This document shows, piece after piece, positions 53,351 to 53,598 of a stretch of 53,598 nucleotides of DNA. The notes under the pieces were generated by a model. That model was not told where the DNA came from and did not search any database. It worked only from the letters and a program-made list of their open reading frames with translations. Position numbers and translations under genes: made by a program. Positions within the stretch are counted from its first letter, which is position 1; each line of letters starts with the position of its first letter. This stretch comes from Bacillota bacterium (GTDB taxonomy: Bacteria > Bacillota > Clostridia > Peptostreptococcales > Anaerovoracaceae). The DNA is taken from contig JAUMVD010000008.1 in NCBI GenBank assembly GCA_030530285.1, forward strand, positions 1-53,598, in the 5' to 3' direction.

Positions 53351-53407
53351 TTGGAGTGAAAGAACACGCATTTCATGCATAGATCATGGGATTGCGCATT
53401 GCAGCGG

Positions 53408-53598
53408 CTGGCAATTATTTCCAATCATTGTTGTATCTCGCATGATTCTAAAAAAACTACAAAGCTCCCCTTCAGAACGCGGAAAACCTATCTTGAAAAT
53501 AAGAAGTTTTGTTGTAAATGATTATTTTTCTCTTAAACTTCAAAATCCGACTGCGTTTTTTGTAGTTTTGTCGTCAGAAACGCAAAAACTACAACGAA
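53408..53598. repeat. Dispersed iteron-bearing repeat, copy 2 (continues past window)
   Basis: Matches the repeat at 13259-13450 in the same orientation. Iteron-like motifs at 53453, 53507 (reverse), 53535, 53557 (reverse) and 53584 have nearly the same spacing as in copy 1. It may run beyond the end of the window. The 53351-53407 stretch holds nothing recognisable. Confidence 0.7.

Overview
The window looks like a chromosomal segment of a Gram-positive anaerobe of class Clostridia, roughly half G+C. Marker genes support this: rpsF-ssb-rpsR, gdpP-rplI-dnaB-dnaD and rnmV-rsmA clusters, LTA-synthase-like and DivIC-like proteins, ECF vitamin transporters, and many secreted proteins with FN3, Big and InlB-type repeats. 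A position near the Eubacteriales Family XIII/Anaerovoracaceae group is a guess. No rRNA, tRNA or CRISPR array was recognised.

Layout. (1) 1-10,410: the 3' part of a secreted FN3 protein, then a tightly overlapping operon of a FecR-DUF4430 protein, a DUF4430 plus alpha/alpha-toroid surface protein, EcfT, a fused double EcfA ATPase, a CbrT-like S component, a second EcfT and a TIM-barrel protein. The two DUF4430 proteins carry the building blocks of animal intrinsic factor/transcobalamin, so the operon is read as a surface-capture plus ECF-import system, probably for a corrinoid. (2) 10,411-13,590: two ~200-nt extragenic elements in inverted orientation with strong RNA-like base-pair covariation, a GH105 enzyme, a decayed mobile-element gene and an iteron-bearing repeat that recurs at the right end of the window. 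(3) 13,592-17,080: two tandem glucosaminidases (minus strand), a hypothetical exported protein and a GPH-type sugar transporter. (4) 17,081-18,323: rpsF-ssb-rpsR with a structured leader.

(5) 18,324-30,320: a sigma factor, small membrane proteins and a PrsW-like intramembrane protease, followed by a 3,054-residue secreted protein (beta-propeller, possible aerolysin-like part, FN3, Ig, about twelve InlB-like repeats, Big2). This block seems inserted in a neighbourhood that in other Clostridia runs from rpsR to gdpP. (6) 30,500-43,831: gdpP, rplI, dnaB, a dnaD-like loader, a coiled-coil M23 peptidase, divIC, rnmV, rsmA, an LTA-synthase-like protein, an acetyltransferase, tadA and a Big_5 membrane protein, mostly overlapping head to tail. 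(7) 43,832-49,693: a YefM-YoeB toxin-antitoxin pair, ispE, a GntR regulator, and two unusual fusions: phosphohexomutase-NnrE and LarE-MazG. (8) 49,665-53,598: a DMT exporter, a frameshifted PucR regulator and a divergent class-V aminotransferase, ending in the second iteron repeat.

The strongest leads are the transcobalamin-like ECF operon, the covarying inverted elements at 10.4-11.0 kb, the two enzyme fusions, the sigma/PrsW module and the 40-kb-separated iteron repeats.
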